Assembly (NCBI GenBank): GCA_964458605.1
Contig: CAYWLS010000003.1
Coordinates: 97,486 to 161,485 of the forward strand
Direction: 5' to 3'
Length of the DNA stretch: 64,000 bases
Origin: JBBSNV01 sp964458605
GTDB taxonomy: Bacteria; Pseudomonadota; Alphaproteobacteria; Reyranellales; JAQSWP01
Shown here one piece after another: positions 26,178-36,478 of the stretch (the first letter of the stretch is position 1; every line of letters starts with the position of its first letter). The notes beneath the pieces were generated by a model. That model worked only from the letters and a program-made list of their open reading frames with translations, was not told the DNA's origin and did no database searches. The translations under genes were made by a program, and so were the position numbers.

Positions 26178-27008
26178 TCATCGATTGACCGGCGTCTGCA
26201 GCGGCGGCGAGCCGGCCGTCGTGCCGGCGTCGATCGGCAGCACGATGCCGGTCACCCAGCGCGCATCGTCCGACGCCAGATAGACCACGCCGGCGCCGAC
26301 ATCCCAGCCGCTGCCCTCGATGCCCAGCATCGAGCGCTTGGCGCGCGCCGCGCGCAGCTCGGGCGCCATGCCATCGGCATAGACCATCGGCGTGTAGACC
26401 ATGCCGGGGCAGATGCAGTTGACCCGGATGCCGTCCTTGCCATGCTGCGCCGCCATGGCGCGGCTCATGTTGATCACCGCGCCCTTGGAGGTGGGATAGA
26501 GCAGATGCGGATGGCCGCCGCGCATGCCGGCCACCGAGGCGATATTAACGATCGCGCCGCCGCCCTGGCGCATTATCGCCGGGATGGCGTATTTGGCCAT
26601 CAGCATCATCGAGGTGACGTTGACCAGCAAGCCTCGGGTCCAGGCTGTCACATCGACCTCGACGGCGGTGCCGGGCGGGCCGCCGATGCCGACATTGTTG
26701 ACCAGCACGTCGAGCCGGCCGAAGCGTTGCAGCGCAGTCTCGACGCCGGCCTGGCAATCGGCCGGCTGGGTGACATCGGCCTCCAGCACGATGGCTTCGC
26801 CGCCTTCGGCCGCGATCATGTCATGGGTGCGCTGCACCCATTCGCGCCGGTTGTCGAGCAGCACCAGCCTGGCGCCCGAGCGCGCCAGCAGGATCGCGGC
26901 GGCGCGGCCATTGCCGATGCCATCGGCGCGCGAGCCCGCGCCCGTGACCAGCGCCACCTTGCCGTCGAGCCGCTGGTCCCGGCGCATGACGGGCGCATAG
27001 TCGGTCAT
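26178..27008 (-). CDS. short-chain dehydrogenase/reductase
   Basis: 276 residues. Rossmann motif VALVTGAGSRADGIGNGRAA shows the SDR TGxxxGxG pattern with an insert, followed by VLVNNVGIGG, the catalytic Ser in NIASVAGMRG and the YPTSKGAV active site (Y-x-x-x-K). The C-terminal YLASDDARWVTGIVLPIDAG is standard. It converts an alcohol and ketone with NAD(P). It converges on the PhzF gene with 3 bases between stops. GGGAGGAC precedes the ATG. Confidence 0.92.
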   Translation of the reverse strand: MTDYAPVMRRDQRLDGKVALVTGAGSRADGIGNGRAAAILLARSGARLVLLDNRREWVQRTHDMIAAEGGEAIVLEADVTQPADCQAGVETALQRFGRLDVLVNNVGIGGPPGTAVEVDVTAWTRGLLVNVTSMMLMAKYAIPAIMRQGGGAIVNIASVAGMRGGHPHLLYPTSKGAVINMSRAMAAQHGKDGIRVNCICPGMVYTPMVYADGMAPELRAARAKRSMLGIEGSGWDVGAGVVYLASDDARWVTGIVLPIDAGTTAGSPPLQTPVNR

Positions 27009-27088
27009 GATGTCCTCCCTGTGGTTTTGGGAGGAGCTTGCCGCGTCGGCCTTGGTGGCGCCAGCCTCGGCGACTCAGAACTCGCGGA

Positions 27089-27530
27089 TCAGAACTCGAC
27101 GTCGAGTTCTTCCACTTCGTCCGCTCGGTCCTGGCCGAGTCGAACCATTCGACCATCGTCGGCAGCGCCAGGATGCGGTGGCGATAGGCGGCGGCATCGC
27201 CGTCCAGCGTCACATCGCAGGGCAGGAAGCGGCTGCACACCGGGCGCGTACATGGCGTCGGCCATGTCCGGCGCGCCGCCGAACAGGAACGGGCCGCCCG
27301 ACTTCTCCAGGCATTCGCGCCACACCGTCAGCACGCGGTCGATATCGGCCTGGGCGCCGGCCCAGATCTTGGACTTGGGATAATGCGCCTTGATGTTCAT
27401 CGGCAGCGCCGAGCGCAGATTGGCGAAGCCCGAATGCATCTCGCCGCACACCGAGCGGCAGCGCGCGCTTCCCGATCGGTCGGCAGCAATCCCGCCTGCG
27501 GCCTGATCCCGGCGGGATATTCCATCCCTC
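27089..27530 (-). pseudogene. glutathione S-transferase, C-terminal remnant with frameshifts
   Basis: On the minus strand the text of a GST C-terminal domain can be followed through changing frames: AGLLPTDREARAAAR, then CGEMHSGFANLRSALPMNIK through GPFLFGGAPDMADAMYAP, then CSRFLPCDVTLDGDAAAYRH through MVEWFDSARTE, then back to DEVEELDVEF and TGA at 27089. This implies about three single-base indels (near 27465, 27239 and 27133). The thioredoxin-like N-terminal domain with the glutathione site is not found upstream. It is an inactive fragment or, less likely, a sequence with several base errors. Confidence 0.75.
27091..27110. repeat. 20-bp perfect palindrome
   Basis: AGAACTCGACGTCGAGTTCT is exactly self-complementary. 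It lies in the terminal EELDVEF codons of the glutathione S-transferase remnant, so it may simply be a product of those codons. A partial echo (AGAACTCGCGGATC) lies just before it at 27078. Confidence 0.6.
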
Positions 27531-27775
27531 GCCACCGACTAGCCTGGCTCCGGCTTCGCCGGCGCGCCACCGGGCTGGAATTCGCCGCAAATTCGGCCAA
27601 TCTTCGCAATAGAATGGATCGACGGATGGGCTTTTCCAGCCGTCCGCACCGCGCGGCGGCGGGATTTACCCCATCCGTCGCGCGTAGAAACCATGGGGCC
27701 GCCGTGGCGGCAGCGAAAGGTCCGGGGCCGGGCCGACGACAGCAGCAATCGAACGTGTCGCCGCGGGGCAAGGAA

Positions 27776-29755
27776 ATGGGATTTTGGCATGGCGTTTCAG
27801 GGCCTTCGACCGGCCGGCCGCGGCTGTTGGCGGTGGCGATCGTGATCGCCGCCGGGCTGTCGTTCGCCCCCGCCGCCCATGCCGAGGAGGGGTTTTTCGG
27901 CCGCGTGCTGAGCTTCTTCGGGCTGGGCGGCGGCGACAAGGACCAGACGCCGATCGCCGATCCCGTGCCCTACACGGTCAAGCTGACCGTGACCGGCAAG
28001 GACGGCGACCTGCATGACGCGATCGAGAATGCCTCGACGCTCGAGACGCTGAAGAAGACGCCGCCTTCGGGCAGCGCCGGGCTGCTGCGCCGCGCCACTG
28101 CCGATCTCGACCGCATCACCGCCGCGCTGTACGGCCAGGGCTATTACGCCGGCAAGATCGACATCACCCTGGCCGGCAAGCCGGCCGGTGCCACCGACGT
28201 CATCGCCGCCATCGACCAGGCCCGCGCGGCGGGCAAGGTGCCGGTGGCGATCGCCGTCGATCCGGGTCCGCTTTTCAAGTTCGGCGCCATCAAGCTGCTC
28301 GACGCCAAGACCAGGCAGCCGCTGGAAGGCAAGCTGCCCAGCCTGCACGAGATCGATCTGGAGCCGGGCAAGACCGCCATGGCGACCAAGATCGATCCGG
28401 CCGGCGCGGCGGTGACCGACGCGCTGCGCGAACGCGGCTATCCCTTCGCCAAGGTAGCACGCAAGAGCGTGGTGGCCGACCACGCCACCAACCAGCTCAA
28501 CGTGACCTTCTTCTTCGATACCGGTCCGCAGGCGCATTTCGGCGATTTCGCCGTCACCGGCACCAAGGATGTCGACGCCGCCTTCGTGCGCGACCGCATC
28601 GACATCAAGTCGGGCGAGCCCTATTCCGCCGCCCGGCTGGCCACCTTGCGCAAGAACCTGGCCAGCTACCCGGCCTTCTCCAGCGTGCGGGTGCGCGAGG
28701 CCGAGCAGCTCGACGCGAGCGGGCAATTGCCGGTGACGGTCGACGTAACCGAGCGCAAGCCGCGCTATATCGGCATCGCCGCCAAGTACTCGCAGTCCGA
28801 AGGCTCCTCGATCGACGCCTATTGGGGCCATCGCAACCTGTTCGGCGGCGCCGAGACCATCCGCATCGACCTGCAGGCCTCGTGGTATGTCGGCCGCAGC
28901 GACGATGCGGTCAGCACCTCCAACCCGTTCGGCTACAAGCTGCAGGTCGCCTTCACCAAGCCCGGCATCGTCACGATCGACGACGACCTGCTGCTGCAGG
29001 CCGCCGCGTTCCGCGAAGTGACCAACGCCTATGTGCGCCAGGCGGCGACCTTCCTGGGCGGCATCCGCCACAAATTCGACGAGCATCTGTCGCTGCAGGG
29101 CGGGCTCGATGCCGAGTTCAGCCACGGCAAGGACACCGAGGGGCCGCGCAAGGACAAGATCCTGGGCATTCCGTTCGACCTGATCTACGACACCACCGAC
29201 AACGCGCTCGATCCCTCGCGCGGCATCCGCGCCACCGCCACGCTGGAGCCGTTCATCTTCCTGGGCCAGACCGGCGCCGGCCCGACCATGGTCAAGGGCT
29301 CGCTGGCGGCCTATCACGCGCTGGACATCGACAAGAAATTCATCCTGGCCGGCCGCGTGGTGGCGGGCAGCATCCTGGGCACCACGCTGTTCAACGTGGC
29401 GCCGCAGCGGCGCTTCTTCGTCGGCGGCGGCGGCACCTTGCGCGGCTACGACTACCAGGCGGTCAGCCCGCACAATGCCAAGGGCGACATCATCGGCGGC
29501 CTCAGCTTCGTCTCGGCCTCGGCCGAGCTGCGCTTCAAGGTCACCGACACGATCGGCCTGGTGCCGTTCCTCGATGCCGGCTCGGCCTATCGCGGCAGCA
29601 CGCCGACCCTGGGCGATCTGCGCTACGGCGCCGGGCTGGGCGTGCGCTACTACACCGGCATCGGCCCGATCCGCGCCGATTTCGCGGTGCCGGTCAACCG
29701 CCGCCACGGCGACGCGCGCTACGGCATCTATGTCAGCCTGGGCCAGGCGTTCTGA
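27776..29755 (+). CDS. tamA: outer-membrane assembly factor TamA
   Basis: 659 residues from ATG 27776, just after AAGGAAAT. A signal peptide (about residues 15-39, ending AHA-E) is followed by POTRA-like domains (about 60-330) and an Omp85 barrel (about 340-659) with barrel-closing features: FFVGGGGTLRGYDYQ (the conserved G-x-R-G-Y), IYDTTDNALDPSRGIRA and VPFLDAGSAY, ending in aromatic GQAF. TamA works in the outer membrane with TamB to insert some proteins or move lipids. Its stop overlaps the tamB start as TGATG, the conserved arrangement. Length is typical for alphaproteobacteria. Confidence 0.93.
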   Translation: MGFWHGVSGPSTGRPRLLAVAIVIAAGLSFAPAAHAEEGFFGRVLSFFGLGGGDKDQTPIADPVPYTVKLTVTGKDGDLHDAIENASTLETLKKTPPSGSAGLLRRATADLDRITAALYGQGYYAGKIDITLAGKPAGATDVIAAIDQARAAGKVPVAIAVDPGPLFKFGAIKLLDAKTRQPLEGKLPSLHEIDLEPGKTAMATKIDPAGAAVTDALRERGYPFAKVARKSVVADHATNQLNVTFFFDTGPQAHFGDFAVTGTKDVDAAFVRDRIDIKSGEPYSAARLATLRKNLASYPAFSSVRVREAEQLDASGQLPVTVDVTERKPRYIGIAAKYSQSEGSSIDAYWGHRNLFGGAETIRIDLQASWYVGRSDDAVSTSNPFGYKLQVAFTKPGIVTIDDDLLLQAAAFREVTNAYVRQAATFLGGIRHKFDEHLSLQGGLDAEFSHGKDTEGPRKDKILGIPFDLIYDTTDNALDPSRGIRATATLEPFIFLGQTGAGPTMVKGSLAAYHALDIDKKFILAGRVVAGSILGTTLFNVAPQRRFFVGGGGTLRGYDYQAVSPHNAKGDIIGGLSFVSASAELRFKVTDTIGLVPFLDAGSAYRGSTPTLGDLRYGAGLGVRYYTGIGPIRADFAVPVNRRHGDARYGIYVSLGQAF

Positions 29756-32700
29756 TGACGGCCGTCGGCAGGACGATCTGGCCCCGCCACCGGGCGCTGC
29801 GCTGGAGCCTGTTCGCCCTGCTGGGCCTGGCGGGCGCCATCGTGCTGCTGTTCGGGCTGATCCAGACCCCGCCCGGCAAATGGGCTGTCGCCAGCATCGC
29901 CAGCAGCGCCGCCAGCGGCAACGGGCTAAGCGTGCGCATCGAGCAGATCGGCGGCTTCCTGCCCTGGCGCATCACAGCCGGGCGCGTGGTGCTGAGCGAC
30001 GCCAAGGGGCAATTCGCCGAGGTCAGGAATCTCGACCTGCAATGGCATCCCTGGCAATTGGTGCAGGGGCTCTATTCGATCGACCGGCTGGAAGCGTCCG
30101 ACATTGCGTTCGCGCGCCGGCCCGAGCTGCCGCCGACGCCGGCCAAGGACCGGGACAGCGGCCCGGCCACGGTGCCGCACATCCTGGTCGACCGCATCGC
30201 CCTGCCGCATGTCAGGCTGGGCGGCGAGGTGATCGGAGAGCCGGCCGAATTCTCGCTGCAGGCGATCGTCGACCACAGCAGCGCCGTGACCAACGTCACG
30301 ATCGACGCCCAGCGCCACGACAAGCCCGGCCTGCTGAAGGGCAGCGCGACCTACGCGCCGGACAGCCAGCAGCTCGATATCGACATGACCGCGGACGAGC
30401 CGGCCGGCGGGCTGCTGGCGCGGCTGCTGAACATCGACGGCGCACCGGCCTTCCGCGCCACGGTCAAGGGCAGCGGCAGCCTGGCCAGATGGGACGGCAC
30501 CCTGAATCTGCAGGCGGGCGAGAGCCTGCGCGTCGACGGCCAGGCGACGATCCGCGCCGCCGCCGACGCCAAGTCCGGCGGCCACCGCGCCACCCTGGTG
30601 CTGGACGGCGATCTGGGCAAGCTGCTGCCCGACAAGGTGGCGCCGCTCTTCGCCGGCAAGACCCATCTGGATGCCGCCGTGCTGGTCGACGGCGATGCCC
30701 GCATCGGCATCGAGGCATTCCAGTTGCACAGCGCCGGGCTGGACCTGGCGCTGGGCGGCTCGTTCGACGCCAAGGCCTTCACCGCCGACCTCACCTTCGC
30801 CCTGGCCAGCAAGAGCGGCGCGCTCGCGCCACCACTGCTGACCGACGGGCTGAAGCTCGGCGCGCTGAGCGCCAAGGGCAGCATCAAGGGCGCACCCGAA
30901 GCGCCGCAGATCGCCGCCACCATCGAGGCCAGCGACGTCGCCGCGCCGCCCTATCGGCTGGCGCGGTTGACAGGCACGGTCACCACCACGGCCGGCCAGC
31001 AGGCGCTCGACCTCAAGCTCGACGGCAAGGCCGAGGGCGTGAGCGTCGACGATGCGGCGGCTCAGGCCGCGTTGGGCGATCATCTGCAATTCGCCGCCGC
31101 CGGCCGCCTGGGCAATCCCGGCGGATTGACGCTGACGAGCTTCAGCCTCGACGGGCCGGTGGGTCAGGCGCGATTCGCCGGCCAGGCCGATGCCCGCATC
31201 GTGGCCGGCAAGCTGGCGGTGGCGCGCTTCGACCTGGCCGCCATCGGGCCGCTGGCCGGGCGTCGGCTGGGCGGACAACTGGTCATGAACGCCGATATCG
31301 ACGCCAGCGCCGATTTCAGCCGCTTCGCCGCCATGCTGAACGGGCATCTCGACAATCTGTCGAGCGGCGTGGCGGCGCTGGACGGGCTGGCATTGCCCAG
31401 CCTGACGCTGAGCGGCCAGATCTCGCGCGCCGCCGACGGCGCCATCGTGGCCAGGGGCGTTAAGGCCGGCAGCGACGTGCTGGAGGCCACGCTGGACGGC
31501 AAGCTGGATCAGGCGGTGGCCGATCTCAGCGCCCAGGTCAGGCTGGCCAACCTGGCCAAGCTCGACCCGCGGCTGAGCGGCGCGGCCCAGGCCGATGTCG
31601 CGTTGTCAGGCGATCTCGACCATCCCGGCGTCAAGGCCAGGCTCAGCATCCCCAAGGGCAAGGCGATGGGCCGCGACATCCAGGATCTGGCGCTGACGAT
31701 CGATGCAAAGGACGTGACCGGCGACATCGAGGGCACGCTGAAGCTGGACGGCTCGGTCGGCGGCAAGCCGGCCAAGGCCAGCGCCGATCTCGGCAGCCAG
31801 GGTGGTATGCCGCAGTTAAACGACCTGGTGCTGACGATCGGCTCGGTCGACGCCCGAGGCAAGCTGGCACAGGCGGCCGATGGCACCATCGCCGGCGACA
31901 TCGCCATCAAGGCCGGCAACCTGAACGACCTAGCGCCGCTCACCCTGACCGAGCTGCAGGGCGCGCTGAACGCCACCGTCAAGTTCGACACGGATCAGGG
32001 CAAGCAGCGCATCGCTGTCGACGGCACGGTCAACGGCCTGCGCGGCGCCGGCGTGGCGATCGGCGGCGCACGCATCAAGCTCAGCGTGCTGGACGCTTTC
32101 GGCACGCCCCGCATCAGCGGCAATGCCGACATCGCCAACCTGGCGGCGGGCTCCTTCGTCGTCGACAAGGCAACCCTGACAGCCAGCCAGCAAGGCGACG
32201 CCACCCAGCTCAAGCTCGCCGCCAACGCGCTGGGCGGCACGATCGACGCCAGCGGCCGGCTGGCCAGCCAGAACGGTGCGCCGCGACTGGACATCGTCGC
32301 GCTCGGCATTGCCAGGGACCAGGCGCGCGCCACCCTGGCGGCGCCGGCCGGCATCGCCTTCGTCGACGGCGGCGTGCGCATCGATCGCATGCGCTTCAAC
32401 ACCCAGGGCGGCAGCCTCGCCATCCAGGGCAGCGCCGGCAACACGCTCGATCTGGATATCGCGCTCGACAATTTGCCGCTGGCCTTGGCCAGCCTGGCGC
32501 AGCCCGAGCTGCAGGCCAGCGGCAGCCTGTCCGGCACCGTCAGGCTCAACGGCCCGGCCAGTGCGCCGGCCGGGCAGTACGACCTGACGGTCAGCAAGGC
32601 CAGCACGCCGCAACTGGCGCAGGCCGGCATCGGCCCGCTCGATGCCAAGGCGTCGGGCAAGCTGGGCAACGGAAGGGTGACGGTCGAGGCGCGCATCAGC

Positions 32701-34074
32701 GGCCCGTCGCTGAAGGGCGTCGCGGTGAGCGGCTCGCTGCCGCTGGGCGCGGGCGAGCTCGATCTCGCCATCAAGGGCGAGGCCGGTCTCAACCTGGCCA
32801 ACACCGCGCTGGCCACCACCGCCGCCTATGCCGGCGGCAGCGCCACGATCGACGCCACCGTCAAGGGCACGGCCGACGCGCCGGCGGTCAACGGCACCGT
32901 GCGCATCGTCAATGGCAGCTTCAACGATTCGATCAACGGCATGAGCTTCGAGAAGATCGACGGCACCATCGTCGCCGAGGGTAGGCAGATCACGATCCGC
33001 TCGCTCAGCGCCCAGGCCGGCAGCGAGGGCACGATCAGGATCAGCGGCAATGTCACGCTCGATCCCGGCGCCGGCATGCCCGGCGACATCAATGTCGAGC
33101 TGCAGAAGGCGCGGCTGCTGTCCAACGACACGGTGCGGCTGGTGGCCGACGGCAAGCTGACGCTGAACGGGCCGATGGCCAGCCATCCGCGCCTGTCCGG
33201 CCGCATCGACGTGCGCAGCCTGGACGTCAACATCCCCGACCAGTTGCCGGGCAGCCTGCAGGCCACCCAGGTGCGCCACGTCAACGTGCCGGACGCCGAC
33301 AAGGCCAAGCTGCAGACGCCGCAGACCAAGGCCCAGGCGCGGCGCGACGCGCAGAAGAACAAGACCAAGGCGGCGCCGATGGTGATCGATCTCGACCTCA
33401 CCCTGGCGGCGCCGGCGCGGGTGTTCCTGCGCGGCCGCGGCATCGAGGCGGAGCTGGGCGGCGTGCTGAAACTGGGCGGCACCACCGACAGCCCGACCAC
33501 CAATGGCGGCTTCGATCTCAAGCACGGGCGGCTGGATATCGGCGAGCGGCGGCTGAGCTTCTCGCGCGGCAAGATCTATTTCCGCGGCTCGACCGATCCC
33601 GAACTCGACCTGATCGCCGACAGCCAGAGCGCCGACGTCACCGCCACGGTCCATGTCACCGGCCATGCCTCGGAGCCCAAGATCGAATTCAGCTCGACCC
33701 CGGCGCTGCCGCAGGACGAGATACTGGCGCGGCTGCTGTTCGGAAAGCCGGCCGGCTCGCTGACGCCGGGCCAGGCGGTCCAGGTGGCGCGCACCATCGC
33801 CCAGTTCACCGGCGGCGGCGGGCACCAGCTCGACGACGTGCGCCGGTCGCTGGGCATCTCCAGCCTCGACATCGGCACCGGCGAGAACGGCGGCGGCCAG
33901 GTCGGCATCGGCAAGCGGCTGAACGACAATGTCTATCTGGGCGTCAGCCAGGGCACCGCATCCGATTCGGGCCAGGTCTCGGTCGATATCGACATAACCC
34001 GGAACATCAAGGTGCAGGGCAAGGGCGGCGCCACCGGCGGCGAAATCGGCATCGGCGCCCAATGGGATTATTGA
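29755..34074 (+). CDS. tamB: translocation and assembly module protein TamB
   Basis: 1439 residues. One N-terminal membrane anchor (about 17-40, FALLGLAGAIVLLFGLI) is followed by a very long, beta-helical periplasmic region of repeated Asp/Gly/Ala-rich strands and a C-terminal DUF490 domain (about 1090-1439) with EIDVRSLDV-like and FDLKHGRLDIGERRLSFSRG, IYFRGSTDPELDLIADSQSA and DEILARLLFGKPAGSLTPGQ. TamB bridges inner membrane and TamA and is implicated in moving phospholipids. Translation is coupled to tamA. Codon use and GC are like neighbours. Confidence 0.93.
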   Translation: MTAVGRTIWPRHRALRWSLFALLGLAGAIVLLFGLIQTPPGKWAVASIASSAASGNGLSVRIEQIGGFLPWRITAGRVVLSDAKGQFAEVRNLDLQWHPWQLVQGLYSIDRLEASDIAFARRPELPPTPAKDRDSGPATVPHILVDRIALPHVRLGGEVIGEPAEFSLQAIVDHSSAVTNVTIDAQRHDKPGLLKGSATYAPDSQQLDIDMTADEPAGGLLARLLNIDGAPAFRATVKGSGSLARWDGTLNLQAGESLRVDGQATIRAAADAKSGGHRATLVLDGDLGKLLPDKVAPLFAGKTHLDAAVLVDGDARIGIEAFQLHSAGLDLALGGSFDAKAFTADLTFALASKSGALAPPLLTDGLKLGALSAKGSIKGAPEAPQIAATIEASDVAAPPYRLARLTGTVTTTAGQQALDLKLDGKAEGVSVDDAAAQAALGDHLQFAAAGRLGNPGGLTLTSFSLDGPVGQARFAGQADARIVAGKLAVARFDLAAIGPLAGRRLGGQLVMNADIDASADFSRFAAMLNGHLDNLSSGVAALDGLALPSLTLSGQISRAADGAIVARGVKAGSDVLEATLDGKLDQAVADLSAQVRLANLAKLDPRLSGAAQADVALSGDLDHPGVKARLSIPKGKAMGRDIQDLALTIDAKDVTGDIEGTLKLDGSVGGKPAKASADLGSQGGMPQLNDLVLTIGSVDARGKLAQAADGTIAGDIAIKAGNLNDLAPLTLTELQGALNATVKFDTDQGKQRIAVDGTVNGLRGAGVAIGGARIKLSVLDAFGTPRISGNADIANLAAGSFVVDKATLTASQQGDATQLKLAANALGGTIDASGRLASQNGAPRLDIVALGIARDQARATLAAPAGIAFVDGGVRIDRMRFNTQGGSLAIQGSAGNTLDLDIALDNLPLALASLAQPELQASGSLSGTVRLNGPASAPAGQYDLTVSKASTPQLAQAGIGPLDAKASGKLGNGRVTVEARISGPSLKGVAVSGSLPLGAGELDLAIKGEAGLNLANTALATTAAYAGGSATIDATVKGTADAPAVNGTVRIVNGSFNDSINGMSFEKIDGTIVAEGRQITIRSLSAQAGSEGTIRISGNVTLDPGAGMPGDINVELQKARLLSNDTVRLVADGKLTLNGPMASHPRLSGRIDVRSLDVNIPDQLPGSLQATQVRHVNVPDADKAKLQTPQTKAQARRDAQKNKTKAAPMVIDLDLTLAAPARVFLRGRGIEAELGGVLKLGGTTDSPTTNGGFDLKHGRLDIGERRLSFSRGKIYFRGSTDPELDLIADSQSADVTATVHVTGHASEPKIEFSSTPALPQDEILARLLFGKPAGSLTPGQAVQVARTIAQFTGGGGHQLDDVRRSLGISSLDIGTGENGGGQVGIGKRLNDNVYLGVSQGTASDSGQVSVDIDITRNIKVQGKGGATGGEIGIGAQWDY

Positions 34075-34153
34075 CGGGCGCCTATGGGCGCGCCAGCACC
34101 GGTTGATGCGCGGCCCGGGCGACAGCAGCAAACAGCAAGCGAAGGGAAACGAC

Positions 34154-34897
34154 ATGATCATCGTCGGCCATCGCGGCGCGCGCAACCTGTGGCCCGAGAA
34201 CAGCCCGACCGGCTTCCGCAACCTGGTGCAGATGGGCGTCGAGGCGGTCGAGTTCGACGTCCATCCCACGCGCGAGGGCGGGCTGGCGGTGATCCACGAC
34301 GCCACCCTGGAGCGCACCACCGAGGGCCAGGGCAAGGTGGCGGACTACAGCCTGGCCGAGCTGGCCGGCGTCGGGCTGCGCGACAGCGACGACACCGTGC
34401 CCTCGCTCGACGCGGTGCTGGACATCGTGGCGCCGGCCGGGCTGGAGCTGCATATCGAGCTGAAGACCGATGGCGCGGGCCAGCCCTATCCCGGGCTGGA
34501 AGCGATGGTGATGGGCGTGGTCGAACGCCGCGGCATCGCTGCCCAGTCGATCCTGACCTGCTTCGCGCCGCAGGTGCTCGATACCTTGCGCGCGCGCTGG
34601 CCTTCGATCCGCCTGCTGGCCTCGCTGAACAAGGCCTGGGCCGACAAATTCGGCGGCATCGAGGCTGCGCTCGACCGCTTCGGCGCCATCGACGACTGCG
34701 TGGTGGCGGTGGAGAAATCGCTGCTGGCCGCGCAATGGGACAAATGCCTGGCGCGGTTGGGCGGCGAGCGGCTGGGCGTGTGGGTGCCCAACGAGCCGGC
34801 CGAGATCGACTATTGGATGACCCGGCCGATCCGCCAGATGACCACCGACCGGCCCGATCTGGCGCTGGCGGCGCGCAGGCAATTGGCGGCAGACTGA
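34154..34897 (+). CDS. glycerophosphodiester phosphodiesterase
   Basis: 247 residues from ATG 34154 (GAAGGGAAA upstream). The catalytic His-Arg motif IIVGHRGARNLWPENS at the start, the metal ligands E-F-D in VEAVEFDVHPTREGGLAVIH D, and LELHIELKTDGAGQ (E-x-K) define the GDPD TIM-barrel. It hydrolyses glycerophosphodiesters to glycerol-3-phosphate and an alcohol. No signal peptide is visible, so it is cytoplasmic. It is followed 4 bases later by a PhoD phosphatase, forming a possible phosphate-scavenging pair. Confidence 0.93.
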   Translation: MIIVGHRGARNLWPENSPTGFRNLVQMGVEAVEFDVHPTREGGLAVIHDATLERTTEGQGKVADYSLAELAGVGLRDSDDTVPSLDAVLDIVAPAGLELHIELKTDGAGQPYPGLEAMVMGVVERRGIAAQSILTCFAPQVLDTLRARWPSIRLLASLNKAWADKFGGIEAALDRFGAIDDCVVAVEKSLLAAQWDKCLARLGGERLGVWVPNEPAEIDYWMTRPIRQMTTDRPDLALAARRQLAAD

Positions 34898-34901
34898 GGC
34901 C

Positions 34902-36446
34902 ATGAGCAATCTGTTGCCGGGAATCGGCCGACGCCGCTTCCTGATCGGATCGGCCGCCTTGACCATGCCGTTCGTCGGCGCCAGCCGAGGGGCGCGCGCC
35001 CAGGCGCCACGCTTCACCGCCGACCCGTTCAGCCTGGGCGTGGCCTCGGGCTGCCCCACGGCCGATGGCGTCATCCTGTGGACCCGGCTGGCACCGCAGC
35101 CGACCGACGGCGGCTTCATGCCGCCCGAGCCGGTGGAACTGCGCTGGGAGCTGGCCGAGGACGACCGGTTCGCGTCCATCGTGCAGCGCGGCACGGTGCG
35201 CGCCCTCGCCGAGGAGGCGCATTCGGCGCGGGTCGAACTCAGCGGGCTGAAGCCGCATCGCTGGTACTGGTATCGCTTCATGGCCGGCGACGCGACCAGC
35301 GCCACCGGCCGCACCCGCACCGCCGCCGCGTCCGGCGATGCCGCGAAGCTGCGCCTGGCCTTCGCCTCCTGCGCCCAGTACGAGCAGGGCTATTTCGCCG
35401 CCTATCGCCACTTGGCCGAGGAGGATCTCGACCTCGCCATCCATCTGGGCGACTACATCTACGAGATCTCCTGGGGGCCGCATCATGTGCGGCGCCACGG
35501 CACCGGCGTGCCGACCAGCCTGCCCGAGTTCCGCGACCGTTATGCGCTCTACAAGAGCGATGCCGATTTGCAGAAGGCACACGCGGCGTTTCCCTGGCTG
35601 GTGACCTGGGATGACCACGAGGTGGCCGACGACTACGCCAACGACCGCTCGCGCAACCAGATCGACCGGGCGTTCTTCCTGCGCATGCGCGCGGCGGCCT
35701 ATCGCGCCTATTGGGAGCACATGCCGCTGCCGCGGGCGATGATGCCCAACGGCCCCGACATGAAGATCTATGGCGGCTGGCGATTCGGCGCCACCGCCGA
35801 CATCCTGGTGCTGGACGACCGGCAGTATCGCAGCCACCAGGCCTGCGGCACGATCGACGGCGTGGCCGATTGCGCCGAGCGGCTGGCGCCGGAGCGCACC
35901 ATGCTGGGCGCGGCTCAGGAGAAATGGGTGGCCGAGCGGCTGCAGCAGCGCAACGGAAGCTGGACCATCGTGGCGCAGCAGACCCTGATGGCCCAGGCCA
36001 ACCGCGCGCGCGGCGACAAGCCGGCCTATTGGATGGATGGCTGGGACGGCTATCCGGCGGCGCGGCAGCGGCTGATCGACGCTATTGCCGGCAGCGGCGC
36101 GGCCAATCCGGTGGTGATCGGTGGCGACGTGCATTCCTATTGGGTGGCCGACCTGAAACGCGATTTCGACCGGCCCGATTCGCCGGCCGTCGCCACCGAG
36201 CTGGTCGGCAGCTCGATCACCTCGCAGGGACCCAATCCCGACCATGTGGCGCGCATGCTGCAGAAGAACCCGCAACTCAAATTCGCCGAGGCCGAGAAGC
36301 GCGGCTACGTCACAATGCGGCTCGACGCCGACCACGCCGACGTGCGGCTGCGCGCGATCGGCGACGTCACCGACAGGAACACCGGCATCGCCGATCTGGC
36401 GCGCTTCGCGGTCGAGAACGGCAAGGCTGGTGCGCAGCGCGGTTGA
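34902..36446 (+). CDS. phoD: alkaline phosphatase D family protein (PhoD)
   Basis: 514 residues with a Tat signal (RRRFLIGSAAL at residues 9-19; ends GARA). The PhoD N-terminal domain (FSLGVASGCPTADGVILWTR, LKPHRWYWYRF) precedes the metallophosphatase domain: FASCAQYEQGYFAAYRHLAE, LAIHLGDYIYEI, WDDHEVADDYAND and a C-terminal VVIGGDVHSYWVADL. These are PhoD Fe/Ca ligands. It would dephosphorylate esters outside the inner membrane after folded export. Its position just after glycerophosphodiesterase supports a role in organic phosphate use. Confidence 0.93.
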   Translation: MSNLLPGIGRRRFLIGSAALTMPFVGASRGARAQAPRFTADPFSLGVASGCPTADGVILWTRLAPQPTDGGFMPPEPVELRWELAEDDRFASIVQRGTVRALAEEAHSARVELSGLKPHRWYWYRFMAGDATSATGRTRTAAASGDAAKLRLAFASCAQYEQGYFAAYRHLAEEDLDLAIHLGDYIYEISWGPHHVRRHGTGVPTSLPEFRDRYALYKSDADLQKAHAAFPWLVTWDDHEVADDYANDRSRNQIDRAFFLRMRAAAYRAYWEHMPLPRAMMPNGPDMKIYGGWRFGATADILVLDDRQYRSHQACGTIDGVADCAERLAPERTMLGAAQEKWVAERLQQRNGSWTIVAQQTLMAQANRARGDKPAYWMDGWDGYPAARQRLIDAIAGSGAANPVVIGGDVHSYWVADLKRDFDRPDSPAVATELVGSSITSQGPNPDHVARMLQKNPQLKFAEAEKRGYVTMRLDADHADVRLRAIGDVTDRNTGIADLARFAVENGKAGAQRG

Positions 36447-36478
36447 CGGATCGCGGGGACACGGCTGGCACGCCGACG

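Noticed and set aside
27091..27110. 20-bp palindrome as an operator
   Set aside because: It falls on EELDVEF codons of a decayed glutathione S-transferase; the codons alone can create it, and the nearest start is 80 bases away on the other side.
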